DNA of 64,000 nt from Massariosphaeria phaeospora (lineage: Eukaryota > Ascomycota > Dothideomycetes > Pleosporales): NCBI GenBank assembly GCA_011032825.1, contig JAADJZ010000011.1, positions 372,001 through 436,000 of the forward strand. The letters run 5' to 3'. Both the position numbers and the translations under genes were made by a program. Below the pieces are notes generated by a model. The model ran no database searches and was not told where the DNA came from. It saw only the letters and a list, made by a program, of their open reading frames with translations. Below are positions 53,984-64,000 of the stretch, one piece after another; position 1 is the stretch's first letter, and every line of letters begins with the position of its first letter.

Positions 53984-56460
53984 CTTGTAATACTTCGGCT
54001 GTACTGTTTCCGGCTGAGACGAGATGGAATGATGGTTGAATCATGAATCGCCGTGGGTGAAGAGGGTACTTATACTTTGGCCCATCGACTCGAGAATACC
54101 CATTCCGTTGCTTGTTGGGACGAACAGTGGCAAAGGTGTCGCCCTTACTTGAGGGGTTGTGCTACGCAATAGAAATACGGATTTCTGGTTCGTAGTACTC
54201 TGTTCTGGATAGATGTTGGGCACTAACGACATTCGATGCATGATTCTCAGACATGCTGGATGAAAGACACAAAAGTCCGGCTTCACTTCTCCTTTGTTAC
54301 ATTGCTGTTCCTGCAAAGGAAGTTGGAAACCCTCGGTGGAATCTATGACGCGACTAAGGGGAGGACCAAGTACGAAGTAACTAGACACCAACGTGGTTGA
54401 TAGGTGAGAGGGGTCCATGACAGGCGGTGAGGTCCTACAGCGAGCACATTACGGAATGGTAGATGCGTCCTCGAGTCCATGGCAGGGAGACAAGCGAGTT
54501 TTGTTGAATAATGCTTTCTACTAACTGGCTGTGAGAGACGTACAAACGAGCCTAGTGGTGTATGGTAGCATTCTCGGATCTCGCACCAGGTACTTTTGCC
54601 GGTTCACGATCCATGGCAGGCCCTCGTAGTATTCAAACACGCCGATGCAGACGCTGATAGAACATGGGAGAGAAGCACAGCTGCTTCCGAGAAGGCAATC
54701 TGACGGGTATCGCTCTGTGATGCAATCTGTTGGGCCAATTCCATTTCGGATGTCCAGTTTTCTGTGCATGGGTAAACCAGCGCTGAAGACTGCTCGGGAA
54801 TGGGCTAGAAAGAATTGTGCGCCTCTGATCAAGGTTGTAAAGATTACACGACTCTGTCTTGACCGTACTCAGGCAAGTCGAAGCTATCAGCTGGTCACAC
54901 GCACTCGGTGGATTCATAGTCAAGGGGTACCGGAAGAGCCGCACTGGCGCACGGATGGTTGAGTGTACATGCAGCGAGACACAGCGATGTTATAGTTGGT
55001 GGGACGGGGGTGTTGATAGGTGATGGGGTGGGATGGAAGCGGGAAGAGGGGTTGCAGGTGGGCGGCAGGGCACGGAAAATCTCCGAGCCGCGGCGCCGGA
55101 GCGGTCTGCGTCATAGCTCAACAGCAGACCTTCCCCCTTCCCTCACGCATCTGCCTCTGCGTCCGTTTTCCGCATTCCTCTTAGCTGTACACGATCCCAA
55201 TGCCACGTCCGAATTGGATGTAGACGAAGGCGCTTGCATTGTCGTGGCCTGCTCGTGTGTCTGCCGCAACCTCGGAGCCCTCGACGGCCTCGCCCGCCCC
55301 GCGTCGCGCCGCGCTGGGTGCTCGACAACTACTACCCCGTATCTCATCGATGGGAGAAGCACCCTCAATACTCGCCGCACCGTCGACAGCGCGACCCTGT
55401 TTCTTTAGCCGGGCATTCACTATGAGAAGACGGGCGGCTGTCGGACTGGCGCCGAGGCGGCCACACGGTCAACACCATGGCACCGCACTTGGGCGACGGT
55501 AGGGCAGCTCCTTGGGCCGCACAGCCAATAGCGCAGGGGACAGGGTGCCTAACCGTGGCTAACGCTCTTACCTGAAGGCTACAATGGCTTTTGTAGCGTC
55601 TTCCTTTCGGGCTACAAGTTCGGTACCGCGAATCAGTGCAACAGCTTCGACCCGACGCCCGAACAACTCGCCAGGTGGTACGAAGCTGGAGAAGACAGAC
55701 GTAGTACACACTACCTCGAATTGATACCTCGCACTACCTGAGCACGTCGCTCACCGGCCGTTGCCTCGATGCTCCCATGCCCGCAAAGATTGCCTACGGC
55801 TACCCATGCTCCACGTAGGCAACCCATGCTCCACAGAACGATTTCCCTCAACTGCCTAAAAGCCTGAGGCCGTAGATGGCTTGGTCATCATATGCGTTCC
55901 CGAATTAGGGGTAAGGAGTGACACCACGAGCAAGCGGGCCCTGGAGGCGGGCGACTGCATAGCAACAGCCATCAAGGCTATGTATGTATGCGCCGGGAGC
56001 CGTCGTGGCGTAGACAAGGGGTCAATCCCTCTCGCGTTCATGTATGGGAGCCGCGTCGGCAAACAAGGGAGACCACCGAGCCCGATGCCTTCGCTGGGCC
56101 CAAGGCATAGGTGAGATATCATGCAATTGAGCTGTTGTAGAATCGATTCATTTGTCGAGCATCAGGTAAGCAGACGACCGAACAAGCTGGCTACCACCCC
56201 CATTCAATACATGAACTTGGACGTTAGATCTTGCCGCCTGTTGGAGACGCCGCCGGTTGGAGAGCTGCACCCTCGACCGTGGTTGCAGGTGTCGAGAGTC
56301 TCCCGTGGCGAGGGGAGGTGCGGGTGGCGACAGGTCTGCGTCGCTCTTGCCTTCTTCAACAGTGGGGATGCGGACAGAAGCCTCAGCTGCCTCTTCTCGC
56401 CCCTCGTCACGCCCGGCCGCTGCACAATCCACCGGCCGCATCTTTTTGCCCATTTCTACA
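53984..56460. other. 2.5 kb GC-rich gap without an identified gene
   Basis: The largest gap in the window. ORFs up to about 150 codons occur on both strands but none has a recognisable domain, a good start context or consistent splice partners. Part of 55250-55350 is rich in CGCCGCG. Near 55800-55830 the phrase ACCCATGCTCCAC occurs twice, 28 bp apart. It could contain an ncRNA, a remnant gene or an unrecognised small gene. The right end is the promoter of the first TPR protein. Confidence 0.4.
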
Positions 56461-57500
56461 ATGCCCTCCATTGACGAAGGCCGCGCCGACTCGGCCGCCG
56501 AGTCCTACTCTGATGAGATCCGGCGCGTCGTCCAGGCCCTCAAGCGGCAGCGTGATACCTGGGAGGCGGTAGCCCAGCAGTACAAGACGGCTTTCCAGGA
56601 CCAAACGGCGCGCCTCAACGAACTGCAGGACATCTGTTTTGCCACCCAAGCGGAGCTGGAGAATGAGCGGACCGCCAGCCGCCAGTACCGCGCCGCCCAC
56701 TCCGACGGCGGCGTGCAGTGCCAGCACGTACTGCCCGCACCAGCAGCTGCCGACGGGGGCGGGACAGGCTCGTCGTCACACGCCTACCTCTACGACAGCG
56801 ACTGGCATGACACGTCGTCCGGCACGGAGCCCAGCTCCTGCTTCAGCCAGGTGCGACGCTCGGCCAGCCAGCGCAGCTATGGCACGGCGCTGGTGGAAGT
56901 CGACCGCCTGCTGCGTGGTCCGCTGCCTCCCCCCTCCCGCGTTGACGGCCTCCTGCTGAAGAGCACCGTCCTCCGCGCATCTGATCCCGCCGCCATCTAC
57001 GACGCCCTGGCCGCCTGCAGTGAAGCCTTGGAGCTCTGTCACAAGATCGCCGACCTCCAAACCCTCCTGCCCAAGATCCAATACCAGCGCGGCCTCTGTT
57101 ACTACCGCTTGCAGAATCTGGCCAAGGCCAAAGAGGCGTTCGCTGCCGTTGGGGCCGACGATGCGCTCTCCGACCAAGCCAGCGAATACCGCAAGTCATG
57201 CGAGCAGCGCGAAGTATCGGAGAACGCGTTTCGCCGTGCCGCTTTCGAGACGGCCCGCACGGCGACGGAGGGATGGGTGGCCGAAGTGAAAGTAAATGTA
57301 AGTCTGAATTCGATAACGACAATCTTGTCTTACCCTGTATTAGTCCAAGCGACGCCGTACAAGTACTCAGCTCAAGCTTCTCGCAGCCTCGCAGTCCAAA
57401 CGGCTCTCTATACCCCACCGATGGCGCACACATGGAGCTGATTGACGTCTACGGCGACGGCGGCAGCGATATCACGAGCGAGGACAAGAAATCATTTTGA
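56461..57500 (+). CDS. TPR-containing coiled-coil protein
   Basis: Two exons, 56461-57297 and 57387-57500, 316 residues. It opens with an acidic region and a coiled coil (SDEIRRVVQALKRQRDTWEAVAQQYKTAFQDQTARLNELQD). A Ser-rich linker leads to a helical block, RVDGLLLKSTVLRASDPAAIYDALAACSEALELC, and one clear TPR, YQRGLCYYRLQNLAKAKEAFAAV (about 215-240). The frame stays open past the donor; acceptor CTTCTCGCAG at 57386 is chosen because it yields PRSPNGSLYPTDGAHMELIDVYGDGG in a new frame. Without splicing the protein would end at 57441. The downstream neighbour has a similar repeat, so the two may be old duplicates. Function unknown. Confidence 0.75.
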
Positions 57501-57867
57501 CAACCACAATGTTATCTATAAATCTTCATAGACGCCGCGCACTTGGCATGCCAATGAGAAAAGGAGCTGCAGGGAGGCTAGAAACATCTCAGGAGTTGGT
57601 GGCGGGTGAGGCACGCGTTGTGATGTGAGTACTATACATATTGCTCAAAATTGATAAGTTGAGCCCGTTCCTTTATTATGCAGCTGTAAAGGTTCCAGTT
57701 CAGACACGGACTCTCTTTGTTCGCAAATGTCGAGTGTCGAGTTGTCGATCGACGTCATCGCACAAAGGCGCCGACTGACACTCAACTAACAAAGGGTTTC
57801 GGCTTCACACCACTCGTAATATGTCTAGGTCCGTCAAGCATGTCATCACCCTCCCATTCCGCAAATC
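57501..57867. other. Intergenic region between the two TPR genes
   Basis: 367 bp, same-strand spacer. No ORF of note. The 57720-57790 segment is mixed and no TATA box is obvious. Confidence 0.45.
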
Positions 57868-59610
57868 ATGTCAAAACGGTTCCGAGCGCGACGTGCTTCG
57901 GATGTCAGGGGCGATGGCTCAAGCAACACGGGCCTAGAGCATGGAGCACCATCACTCTCATCTAGAGTGCGTGGTTCTCTAAATCAGTCCCCCTTTCTGA
58001 GGCCACTGACAAGCCAGGAGTCAAGACAAGAGGCATCACAGACCCCAACAAAGTCCAAACCGCCTGGAAAACTACCTCCAAATCGTTTCGCTTTCTTGGA
58101 GCAACAGAAGTTAGAGAACCGCAAGAATGGCACTGGCCCCGGACCGCTGCCCGAAGAATCGAAGGAGCCGTGGAGGGAGAAGCAATTTCGTGGCGAGAAA
58201 CCCAAGCATCCAGGACCAAGACATCGCGGATACCGTGGGACGGATTCTTTACTATCTGGTCAGAGTCCAAGTAGTACCCAAGAGTCTAGTACTGTCACAA
58301 CACAACATACACCAGATTTTGCAGGGAGTGCGGAAGCTGAGAACGGGACAGTCTCATCCTCAAATCAAAACTCAATAGAAGATGCTTTTGTGCAACCGCG
58401 AACCCCAACGCTCTCGGAGAAAGATTCGACTCGGAAAGAAAACTCCTCCATAGTGCTTCCGCAGTCGCCGCCTACTGGCTTTCCTCAAACTATCTCTCGT
58501 GTTCGCAGCATGGCCTCACACGAGAATCTCCTGCCGGCTCATGTCTCTGCTTTCGAGTACGCGATCAGGCCGTTCTTGGACATGAGTTCCACGTATGAAC
58601 ATTTCAACTTACCTTCGCCAACCGACGCATCACCGATGCCAAGTATCTTTGCAGATTCACCCCGCGTTGTATCATCATCATGGTCCATCGGCACCGAAGA
58701 GCTCTTCTGCGTGCCTCCAAACGAAGGCCTCCCTCTGCACCTCCGCCACCAAGTCACGCTCGACATGCGCATCAAGTATCTTAAAGCACGCGCAGCCTTG
58801 ATGCGCTGCACAGTTCTCGCTCTCACCGTTCGGGCAGTTGAAAAAAGGCCTTGGAGAATCAAGGACGACCGCAAGCCCTACCACTACCATTCTGAGATCT
58901 GCAAACTAGCGAGATATATAGCGCTTCCTGTCGCTCGCGAATACGAGGACCAGGGTTTGCAGGCCCGCTGCATGTACTGGATCGGTCGCGGCGAAGGCGG
59001 ACGAGGCGATTACGCCGAAGCAGCTAACCGGTTCGAGGACGCCATGGCGCTGGATTTCGAGTTCCAAGGGCTTTTGAAGAGCGAGCGAGCTAGTGCCACG
59101 TTCCTTTATGAGAATGTAGAGGATGAATACAACAAGAAATTAAGTGGGAACGACGGCTATTTCGAGGATCCCGATGCCGCCGAGCGAGCAGAAGCTGCGA
59201 CGATCGCTAGAGACGCCAGAGCAGCTGCGAAAGCTGACAAGATCCTAGACGGAGAGGACTCGTCCGGAGACGAGTGGCAGTGGCAGCCGCCGCGCCAGGA
59301 ACGCAAGAGAGAGTACCTGCCGTCGGAGCTGATGACGGCGTGGCAGCCAGATCGACAGAAGGTTGAGGAGAGTTTGACGGACGCAGAACGCGCGTATGTA
59401 TATAACGTGATTAATGTTAGGGCGAAGGGCGATACTGGTCCGGAGACTGTCGCGAGTATCTTGGCCGGGGATGCGCGGAAATATCATGAGGATTATGACG
59501 ATGAAGATGTGGCGATGAGCGGCAGTTCGGATGGGCTGAGGTCGGGTGCCGTGATGTCGAGTCGAAGTTCTGAACTCGGGACTCCTGCAAGTCTGGGCGA
59601 GACTTATTGA
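57868..59610 (+). CDS. TPR-containing protein with disordered N-terminus
   Basis: Single exon, 580 residues from ATG at 57868. The first 280 residues are Ser/Pro/Gln-rich and basic at the start (MSKRFRARRASDVRG). From about 290 the sequence becomes helical: LRHQVTLDMRIKYLKARAALMRC, YHYHSEICKLARYIALPVAREYEDQGLQARCMYWIGRGEGGRGDYAEAANRFEDAMALD, the last being a TPR. The rest is acidic (DGEDSSGDEWQWQ), ending in a Ser-rich tail. The helical block has the same order of elements as in the preceding gene. I know of no named family. Confidence 0.75.
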   Translation: MSKRFRARRASDVRGDGSSNTGLEHGAPSLSSRVRGSLNQSPFLRPLTSQESRQEASQTPTKSKPPGKLPPNRFAFLEQQKLENRKNGTGPGPLPEESKEPWREKQFRGEKPKHPGPRHRGYRGTDSLLSGQSPSSTQESSTVTTQHTPDFAGSAEAENGTVSSSNQNSIEDAFVQPRTPTLSEKDSTRKENSSIVLPQSPPTGFPQTISRVRSMASHENLLPAHVSAFEYAIRPFLDMSSTYEHFNLPSPTDASPMPSIFADSPRVVSSSWSIGTEELFCVPPNEGLPLHLRHQVTLDMRIKYLKARAALMRCTVLALTVRAVEKRPWRIKDDRKPYHYHSEICKLARYIALPVAREYEDQGLQARCMYWIGRGEGGRGDYAEAANRFEDAMALDFEFQGLLKSERASATFLYENVEDEYNKKLSGNDGYFEDPDAAERAEAATIARDARAAAKADKILDGEDSSGDEWQWQPPRQERKREYLPSELMTAWQPDRQKVEESLTDAERAYVYNVINVRAKGDTGPETVASILAGDARKYHEDYDDEDVAMSGSSDGLRSGAVMSSRSSELGTPASLGETY

Positions 59611-60308
59611 CGCGTTGGAATGAGACATGGTTGATCGCGCGGGAGTTCGCAGTGGTGGAGGCGGTGCGGGTTTGGGGCGTTGGGCGGTTTAAAGGCGTGT
59701 GGGAGTCTGATTACTAGAAACTCTGTGCGCTATGTCGATACGGTTTGGAACAAAGCAGGTAGATTAGAGCTAGCATCAAGTAAGTAAGCAAGCAAGCTGT
59801 TGTTGTGATATTAAAAAGTAAGCAAGCTAGGCTTGCTGATTTATTCGTTGGCTTGTTTGTTTAGAAAGGTAGTATATCAGTTACAATATTCTCTATCTCC
59901 TTCTCTTCTCTGTTCTTATGTCCTCTTCCGCAAATCCTCTTCCTTATATCCTTCTTGTATGCACGGAAAAAAGGGAAAACCGGAGCGACCCAGAGAAAAC
60001 CCTCCTGACCACAGGTTGTCAGTACAGACAGGGGATTTTACTTAGATAAAGTTTTTCTCAAAATTAGGGTATATATAGTAGAGAAAAAAGGGAAATCAGG
60101 TGCTGTAGTGCCAAGATTTGCGCACTGCGGACCTGCGGTGGCCGAGGGCTCGCACGTGGTGACGGAGTATGGCATGCGGCGGGTCACTTTGCGGGGGAGA
60201 GGGGCTTTCACTATGACTTGGTGGGCCCGATACGTGCTTTCACTGCACGAGGGGTCTGTCCCCCGCCGCCCGCCCGCGCAACCAGGCCTCGAGCTCATGC
60301 ACGTACTG
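59611..60308. other. Intergenic region with AAGCAAGC microrepeats
   Basis: 698 bp. Around 59776-59840 short repeats (AAGTAAGCAAGC) occur. From about 60230 the sequence already resembles the end of the repeat unit described next (CTTTCACTGCACG, CCGCCGCCCGCCCG), suggesting a fourth partial copy. Confidence 0.5.
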
Positions 60309-60800
60309 TATAAAAACTCCCATTTGTACCGCCCATCGAGTCAACGGCCACCACCAACCCACCTGGAGGCACCACCACCTTTAGAGCTACACTCCACCGC
60401 CTGCCACCGTGGACTACAGCACGCTTGCACACCCTTTCACTTAGCTGCCGCCGCCCGCCCGCACAGATCAGCTTAGCGCGCAGCCCGGGCTGGAAGAGCT
60501 TGTTGTATAAAACTCCCACTCCGTGCGCCTACTGAGTCGATTGCCACTACCCACCTGTGGGAACCACCACCACATCTACACCCCACGGACTCCACCGTGG
60601 ATTGTAGTACGCTTACGCGCCCTTTCCTTAGCTGCCGCCGCTCGAGTAGCCCGAGCCTCGGGAGCTCACTGTATAAAACTCCCAGTCCCACCGCCTACTC
60701 AGTCGAGTGCCACTACCCACCCGTAGGCACCACCACTTCGACACTCCACCAACTCCATCGTGGACTACAGTACACTTCCACACCCCCTCCTCTCTCTTGT
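60309..60800 (+). repeat. Three diverged tandem copies of a TATA-containing leader
   Basis: Copies begin at TATAAAA 60309, TATAAAAC 60506 and TATAAAAC 60672 (periods 197 and 166 bp). Each runs TATAAAACTCCCA, then CCACCACC blocks, then GTGGACTACAGTACACTT-like sequence and CACCC-TTTC-C. Copies 1 and 2 continue with a GCTGCCGCCG stretch that copy 3 replaces with the start of the coding sequence. The last copy ends in the 5' leader of the next gene, 142 bp from TATA to ATG. Confidence 0.85.
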
Positions 60801-60813
60801 GGACGCTTCGACC

Positions 60814-62913
60814 ATGGCGTTCGCACTACAACACAACGGCCTCGATAACACGGAGCTGGGTACTTTCGCTCTCATCACACAATACCTCTTCCGCAAGCCG
60901 GTGCTTACGCCCACGAGGACTCGGGCTGATGTCCCGGTTGTTGAGACCGTTCGTTTTTTTGAAAGCAATGACAATGATGGAGGCTCTAGTTGGGAGCCAA
61001 CCAAGACGGTAGACGAGGATCCCGGGATTTGGGATGGAATTGAAGAAAAGATGGAGGTTACTGGCCCTTCATTCCTTCGACACAATGCCGCTTCTGAGAC
61101 CTCTCTGCACAATGACTTGGTCAACAAGTCTGCGGCTAAGGACGAGAGCAGAGAAGACGAGAAGGATGCTATGGAAAACAAGTCCATTGAGAGCCAAAAT
61201 GCTACAGACGGCAACGCTGGGTCTCCACGAGGCGGTCTTAGCTACTGGTGGATGCTACCCGTCTGTGTCCTCGGCAGTTTTGCCTTCTCTGCCTACACGT
61301 CGCTTGCAGAGAGAGTCGACCTGCTACAACAGCAGGTTAAGACACTAAAGAGCAAGCCTGAGCCTCCAGCTCTAATATCCCGAGGAACAGGTCCTCCCCC
61401 AACAATCATAAGTCCACCAAAAAGCGAGTCAAGCAAGCAAGAACTCGACCAAGCCGTCGAATCCAGCCTCGCGCAGATCATCCCGCGTCTCAAATCCGAG
61501 CTCGAGAAACAGTCCTCTTCGGCGCTGACGAACCTCCGCTCTGAAGTAACAGCCGAAGTCGTCGACTCCCTAGCCGCCACCTTGAAGCCGCAGATCGTGC
61601 ACGAAGTAACGGCTGCCGTTCAAACCAAACTCCGCGGCGACCTCAACAAACTCCGCTCCATCGCTACAAAATTGGAGAAAGACAAATCAGCCGCCGCGGA
61701 TCTGAAAAAGGAGGTCAACGAAATGTGCCGGACCGGTTCGGACTGGGTTACCCGGATCGAGAATGTACTAGCACTGGAGGTGGGAGTTCTGAAGCAGGTT
61801 GTCGACGGTCTGACTTCGCAGGGGTTGTTCCCCTATGTACCTGCTCCGCCCAAGCCGTCTCAGCATCAACAGTACCAGCAGCAGGCTTCTCCGGACTCTC
61901 CCGATCTGGAAATAGATGACTTCGACCTGTACGATGTGTACAGCGCTCCGGTGAGCGATGGGCCGCCTTTTCCCTCTGCCGCTGCTGGCCAGGGGCCTTC
62001 CCATGTGGCAAACTACGACGACCTGGACGACCAGGTGACCAGCCACCAACAGTGGCAGCAGCAGACCGAGGAACAGCCGTCATATGATGAGCTCACCGCT
62101 CGTCTAGACGCAGAGTTTCCGGTTCCTGGGGGTTCCGCTGATCTTGAGATGGCTTCGGAGCTGGATTGGCAGCATGCATTCGCGATCACAACTGGCAATG
62201 ACGCGCCATCGGAGTTTACACCCTCGGAGGAGCATCGCTGGACAGGTTCGTCGCCTCAGCTGACTCCCACAGCTGAGATGGATGTGCCCACAAATAGCGG
62301 CGTCCCCAACGAGTGGTCCGAATTTTTGGCGCTTGGTATGCTGGCTTTAGAGCGTGCATCTATGACTGAGACTGGCAACGAGATATCATTGGAGTCTCCG
62401 CCCTCTTCACCAAGTTCGCAGCGTGGAATGGCGTCGATGACTGGTCTGTATACACCTAAGCATGGCCGTACCAACGACAAACTATCAGAGTTTCCATCTC
62501 TGGACGAGCTGTACTCGCCCGGCTCGAAACGCGCGCTGATGAACAGGACCGGTCCAAGTACGCCGGTACTTGGCGGCGTCAACGAGCTCCCGCCATTTTT
62601 GAGTGGGTATGCAGATGAGGAGGCGGATCAGCTTGAGAGTGGGCATGTCAACGAGGTCCAAGTCGATCGCAAAGATGCAGCTGGAGCTGCCGTCGAGCAC
62701 ATGGCCAGTGACGAGGACGACCCCCACGATGCGGCTCAGAAGGAGAACGGCGCCAAAGACGCGGCCGCTGGGAAGGGGAAGCAGCCAGTACAAGACGCGC
62801 AAGGCTTCAATTTCGCTGTTCCTCCTTCAAATTTCACGTTCGGCAGTGGCTTCGAGACGGTAAATCCGTTCGCGGCGTCAAACCCTGAGCGATTCCCACG
62901 TTTTCGCGGATAG
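60814..62913 (+). CDS. Single-pass membrane protein with long coiled coil
   Basis: Single exon, 699 residues from ATG at 60814 in ACCATGGC. Residues 1-142 are acidic and polar, then a transmembrane segment at about 145-163 (WWMLPVCVLGSFAFSAYTSL). After it comes a long heptad-like region (LAERVDLLQQQVKTLKSKP, LDQAVESSLAQIIPRLKSELEKQ, and on to KDKSAAADLKKEVNEM, about 165-330). The remaining half is disordered, Ser/Pro/Glu-rich, with two similar phrases (GMASMTGLYTPKHG and RALMNRTGPSTPVLGG) and an FNFAVPPSNFTFGSGFETVNPF end whose FG and F repeats resemble nucleoporin-like sequence. No signal peptide, so topology is likely signal-anchor; nuclear-envelope location is a guess. Confidence 0.78.
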   Translation: MAFALQHNGLDNTELGTFALITQYLFRKPVLTPTRTRADVPVVETVRFFESNDNDGGSSWEPTKTVDEDPGIWDGIEEKMEVTGPSFLRHNAASETSLHNDLVNKSAAKDESREDEKDAMENKSIESQNATDGNAGSPRGGLSYWWMLPVCVLGSFAFSAYTSLAERVDLLQQQVKTLKSKPEPPALISRGTGPPPTIISPPKSESSKQELDQAVESSLAQIIPRLKSELEKQSSSALTNLRSEVTAEVVDSLAATLKPQIVHEVTAAVQTKLRGDLNKLRSIATKLEKDKSAAADLKKEVNEMCRTGSDWVTRIENVLALEVGVLKQVVDGLTSQGLFPYVPAPPKPSQHQQYQQQASPDSPDLEIDDFDLYDVYSAPVSDGPPFPSAAAGQGPSHVANYDDLDDQVTSHQQWQQQTEEQPSYDELTARLDAEFPVPGGSADLEMASELDWQHAFAITTGNDAPSEFTPSEEHRWTGSSPQLTPTAEMDVPTNSGVPNEWSEFLALGMLALERASMTETGNEISLESPPSSPSSQRGMASMTGLYTPKHGRTNDKLSEFPSLDELYSPGSKRALMNRTGPSTPVLGGVNELPPFLSGYADEEADQLESGHVNEVQVDRKDAAGAAVEHMASDEDDPHDAAQKENGAKDAAAGKGKQPVQDAQGFNFAVPPSNFTFGSGFETVNPFAASNPERFPRFRG

Positions 62914-63583
62914 GATGAGACTTATTGTCTTCCTTTCTCGGGGCTTGGGGTTGAAGGATGAGACTGGATGTCTTCCTTGGGGTAGGGTAAAGGGTGGGAC
63001 GAAATGACCTCCTCTTGAGTTGGGTCGACGGATGAGAGTAGTCGTCTTCCCGGAGAGTCGAGTAGCGGACGAGACACATGAAACAAAAAAATCAAACAAA
63101 AAGTAATACAAAATCCAGAAAGTTTTAAGAAAGTTCGCAATTTGCTGTTTCCAACGTGTGAGAGTTGCACTCAGATACTAACTGATTTGGTTTGGTTTGC
63201 GTTGAGTTCGTGTGGTCTCGTACGTAGGTAGGCCGACTAAGCCGACGCCCAGCCACCCTTCCCCGCCATCTTTCCGGCCCACAAATCTTGTACCTTTGTA
63301 CCACCTCAACCCATCCATCAAATCCCTCCTACGATAGGGACTCCCTAGCTACAAGCAAATTTTGCCCCGAAATACCTGGCAGAGAATTACTCGCCAGCGC
63401 CGCCGAGTCACGTGCGCCCAGGCAACGGGTCAGCAGCGAGATACGGTGCGGACAGCGAGAGGCGGCGCGGAGGCAGCCGGCAGCGAGACACATTACACTC
63501 GACATATCCCGATCTTGTCCGTCAACCACAAATACTGTACCTTTGCAGCACCTCAATTCATCCGCCAAATCCCAATCATCACC
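62914..63583. promoter_or_regulatory. Intergenic with duplicated 47-bp leader
   Basis: 670 bp. A 47-bp element occurs twice in the same orientation, 63280-63326 and 63527-63573, about 83% identical by my count (CACAAAT..TGTACCTTTG...CACCTCAA..CATCC..CAAATCCC). The second copy ends 10 bp before the epoxide hydrolase ATG, so it is the 5' leader of that gene; the first copy may be an older, displaced leader. Confidence 0.75.
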
Positions 63584-64000
63584 ATGTCGACGCCAACGCC
63601 GTTCACCATCGCCATTCCAGACTCAGAGCTGCAGAGCCTCAAGCAGAAGCTCGACTCCACCAGGTACCCCCAAGAGATCGAAGACACGGGCTCAGCATAC
63701 GGCGCACCTGTCCCTGATGTGAAGCGCATTGCCACTTACTGGAAAGACACCTACGACTGGCGAAAAGCAGAGGCCAAGCTTAACAAGCTACCAAACTATA
63801 TGACTAAAATTGGGGCGGATGGCTTTGACCCGATCGACATACATTTCATCCATCAGAAGAGCAAGAACGAGAATGCGATTCCGTTGATCTTTGTGCACGG
63901 GTGTAAGTCTCCAGGAACCCGCGTGCCCATGTCGCAGACTGAACACTGAATCATCAATCTAGGGCCTGGAAGCTTTCTCGAAGTCACCAAGATCCTCCCG
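63584..64000 (+). CDS. Epoxide hydrolase with EHN domain, 3' partial
   Basis: The gene runs off the right edge. Exon 1 is 63584-63902; a 60-bp intron (63903-63962, GTAAGT to AATCTAG) follows; exon 2 starts at 63963. The first 107 residues match the epoxide hydrolase N-terminal domain (PF06441): FTIAIPDSELQSLKQKLDSTRYP, then YWKDTYDWRKAEAKLNKLPNYMTKI and IDIHFIHQKS. Splicing gives LIFVHGWPGSFLEVTK, the HGWPGS oxyanion motif of microsomal-type epoxide hydrolases. The catalytic residues lie beyond the window. No signal peptide. Confidence 0.92.

Noticed and set aside
55856..56122. 88-codon minus-strand ORF with compact, domain-like look
   Set aside because: No family recognised, no splice partners; kept only as part of the unexplained gap.
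60108..60726. Pro/His-rich ORFs across the three-fold repeat
   Set aside because: They follow the repeat units in shifting frames; best explained as non-coding leader repeats.
1..64000. tRNA, rRNA, CRISPR arrays and intact transposons
   Set aside because: Scanned by eye for A/B boxes, cloverleaf stems, spaced repeats, reverse transcriptase or transposase motifs; none convincing.

Overview
The window is nuclear DNA of a filamentous ascomycete (Pezizomycotina; Dothideomycetes is my guess, weakly held). The grounds are short GT-AG introns of about 43-89 bp, Zn2Cys6 regulators, a fused BioD-BioA biotin enzyme, an NmrA-like protein, Helo-like/ankyrin and DUF7708 proteins, a chitin-binding-4 type LPMO and a But2-like secreted protein. 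Both ends cut through genes. I see no rRNA, tRNA, CRISPR or intact transposon. All splice models come from reading GT/AG sites, branch-like CTAAC/CTAAT and reading-frame continuity by eye; every multi-exon model listed closes in frame.

Layout. 0-16.6 kb is mostly conserved housekeeping: a 4E-T-like translation/RNA-body protein (5' cut), NMD3 (60S export) divergent from a short ATP25, the fused biotin enzyme, a DUF7708/degenerate-NACHT protein and a large AAA+ ATPase. 16.8-26 kb looks like a small catabolic or secondary-metabolite neighbourhood: two Zn2Cys6 regulators, an NmrA/isoflavone-reductase-like protein, a metal-dependent amidohydrolase and a secreted epoxide-hydrolase-like enzyme. 26.9-32.8 kb holds a Helo-like/ankyrin protein, an NAD(P)-binding protein, a hemerythrin-like protein and a small GPI-type surface protein.

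34-47 kb is the most unusual stretch. Intergenic DNA is visibly A+T-richer and the genes look lineage-restricted: two neighbouring paralogues with an HExxH metallopeptidase signature and identically spaced TATA boxes, a six-exon PA-clan (trypsin-like) protease with proline-rich arms and a 21-nt exon, a small protein with a GDGG-NWAF signature, a Q/G-rich repeat protein and an 846-residue Pro/Gln-rich protein. I can recognise catalytic signatures but no described pathway; this is the best candidate for an undescribed system.

47.7-64 kb carries a BTB-like protein, an LPMO with a duplicated C-terminal motif, an MDR enoyl/quinone reductase, a But2-like secreted protein, a 2.5 kb GC-rich gap, two adjacent TPR-containing proteins of similar architecture, and a membrane-anchored coiled-coil protein whose upstream region is a three-fold repeat in which every copy has a TATA box. 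A soluble epoxide hydrolase with an EHN domain begins at the right edge behind a duplicated 47-bp leader.
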